Below, piece by piece: positions 62,820-64,000 of a DNA stretch of 64,000 bases (its first letter is position 1; each line of letters starts with the position of its first letter). The notes under the pieces were generated by a model. It saw nothing but the letters and a program-made list of their open reading frames with translations, was not told the DNA's origin and did no database searches. Made by a program: the position numbers and the translations under genes. Location: the NCBI GenBank assembly GCA_964036045.1, contig OZ038385.1, positions 42,822,367 through 42,886,366 on the forward strand, given 5' to 3'. Origin of the DNA: Eutreptiella sp. 'Long Island Sound 2002'. Lineage: Eukaryota > Euglenozoa > Euglenophyceae > Eutreptiales > Eutreptiaceae.

Positions 62820-62956
62820 TAAAAAAGTGTACTTAAAGCTTCATAAGAGAAACAAAAATGTTTAAGTGTTAGTCTCAGCACTTCCTTAGGCAAAAAGGGG
62901 GGCTGTAGCCTGGATCAAGTACCCCAAGAAAGACATGGTAGTGACTTTTTCTTACT
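62820..62956 (-). repeat. Ty3-A-type LTR fragment
   Basis: Matches, with divergence, the terminal ~133 bp of the Ty3-A LTR (35020-35152), including GGGGGGCT, CCTGGATCAAG, CCAAGAAAGAC and the same terminal CTTTTTCTTACT. An older truncated or solo LTR. Confidence 0.8.
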
Positions 62957-63083
62957 GGGACCACCCCCGCAAGCGATCAGGGCTGCAGGTATTCTCCACA
63001 TGCACACGCCTCCAGCCATTCAGTGGCAGCATGAACGGGATATCCAGGAAATGAGGGCAGAGTGGTCAACAGATGAAGATTAG
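62957..63083 (+). pseudogene. Possible short 3' coding exon
   Basis: A frame ending TAG 63081-63083 encodes an acidic, Trp-containing tail (QWQHERDIQEMRAEW, then STDED). Its composition looks protein-like and a CTGCAG acceptor-like sequence lies near 62986-62991. Nothing upstream joins it, since the LTR fragment abuts. Confidence 0.2.
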
Positions 63084-63532
63084 TCGTTTTCTGGTTGTTG
63101 TACATATGCATCAATTTTTCTGATCGTTGTACATATGCATCAGTTCTCTAGGCTGATGACCATGCTAACAGGTTTATACAGATTTTGCTGATTGCAGTGT
63201 ACATGCACAGCGGCATACCTGCGAACCACATGCACCACACACAAAGAGCTGAATGCAACACCACAACATGCCACACGCACACACAGCAAATGCATGTATG
63301 CGCATGTGGGGAAGTGTTCTGCAGACACGTACCTATGCACCATGTCACGGAGCGGATAGATCTAGTGCTGAGTTGTAGCACCAAAGAGCACACAGGAGCA
63401 CCAAATCGAACAGCCGGTGAGAACGAAATATGGACATCGTGCCGCTGCGGCTATATGTCTATGTCTTTGTCACACAGGTTATGGTCATTTGAGAAGTGTT
63501 TTCTTGTGAGTGCACACGCGTGCCTGCTACAG

Positions 63533-64000
63533 ACTCAAGGAAAGAGATGGTACTACTCTCTCATCCGTCCAGTTTCGTCGGTGGCGGGACGCGGTACGAA
63601 TATTGTGACGCGGTGCATTGTGTAGATAAGGGTTCGTTACTAGTGCACTCTGGCAAAATGCGGCACTCAGGAGTTGCAATAACACAGCGTACACGGTATG
63701 TGCTTGTTGGGTTTATGAATGTTCAGTCCTGCATGATTGGACGGCCCCAGGAAGGCGAACCACCAATCCCTGAAAATGCGAGCGACAAGCGCCACTGGGT
63801 TTTTTTGTGGCGTGGTTGCCCCCCACTTGGCGTGCCCCGTCGTATTGCTGTCCGTATCATAAATCTACAGTTCCGACCTGAGAAACGGGAACAGATTCTG
63901 AAAGTGATGCGTCGCTTGTGTATTCCAGTAGGTGTCGAATTGGACGTGCAGGTGGTTGTAGCCGATGAGGGTGGTGGTGCCACGGCATATGCATCATGGA
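63533..64000 (+). CDS. 2-oxoglutarate/Fe(II) dioxygenase (prolyl 4-hydroxylase-like), 3' exon, runs off window
   Basis: The frame is open from an acceptor-like CTACAG at 63527-63532 to the window end. It shows the C-terminal half of a P4H-type double-stranded beta helix: FVGGGTRYE, then KGSLLVHSGKMRHSGVAI with the distal metal-binding His, then TRYVLVGF with the Arg that binds the 2-oxoglutarate carboxylate. A polar tail of about 90 residues follows. The HxD half of the iron site should lie in an upstream exon, which I cannot place in 63100-63530. Such enzymes hydroxylate prolines or lysines using iron, oxygen and 2-oxoglutarate. The substrate is unknown. Confidence 0.55.

Overview
The window is eukaryotic nuclear DNA from a repeat-rich genome, most likely a large-genome protist or alga. 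The evidence is GT-AG spliceosomal introns whose phases join coding frames, a multi-exon RING-finger gene, chromodomain Ty3/gypsy retrotransposons, an APE-type LINE, hAT, MULE and TIR DNA transposons, and kilobase arrays of pentanucleotide satellite. A prasinophyte-like green alga (Cymbomonas type) is my guess from the general look of the retroelement proteins; nothing here proves it.

Layout. 1-6 kb: the C-terminal part of a MULE-type transposase (+) faces an unrecognised five-exon gene (-). Two minisatellites with different unit lengths but a shared core lie between the two genes and in an intron. 7-9 kb: three tandem copies of a ~415-bp repeat, then an 803-bp TIR element carrying a small zinc-finger ORF. 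9-14.4 kb: mostly non-coding, with local duplications. 14.4-26.0 kb: a multi-TM RING-H2 gene whose 9.27-kb intron holds two hierarchical pentamer satellite arrays flanking LINE-derived ORFs and tRNA-like sequences. 26-30 kb: relics (a BED-like finger, microsatellites, a MITE-like palindrome, telomere-like repeats).

From about 30.3 to 62.8 kb a single decayed LINE is split by two nested Ty3/gypsy elements, both on the minus strand. Ty3-A (34442-46983, TSD ACAGG) has open gag and pol and near-identical LTRs. A 1363-bp non-autonomous hAT sits in its long 3' non-coding region. Ty3-B (48336-61401, TSD CCTCA) is a related but distinct family, decayed, and carries a 1695-bp TRIM-like element inside pol. 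When the inserts are mentally removed, the LINE frame closes exactly at both sites. The window ends with a Ty3-A-type LTR fragment and an exon of a 2-oxoglutarate/Fe(II) prolyl-4-hydroxylase-like protein that runs off the edge.

Most notable. Both Ty3 families carry, between protease and reverse transcriptase, a domain resembling the Dam-like N6-adenine methyltransferase domain of DIRS elements (NPPF motif in Ty3-A, NPRF in Ty3-B). Both separate gag from an in-frame pol by one stop codon in a readthrough-like context (UAG-GGG and UGA-CGG). Both have LTRs ending AG...CT instead of TG...CA. They also share folded 3' non-coding segments.
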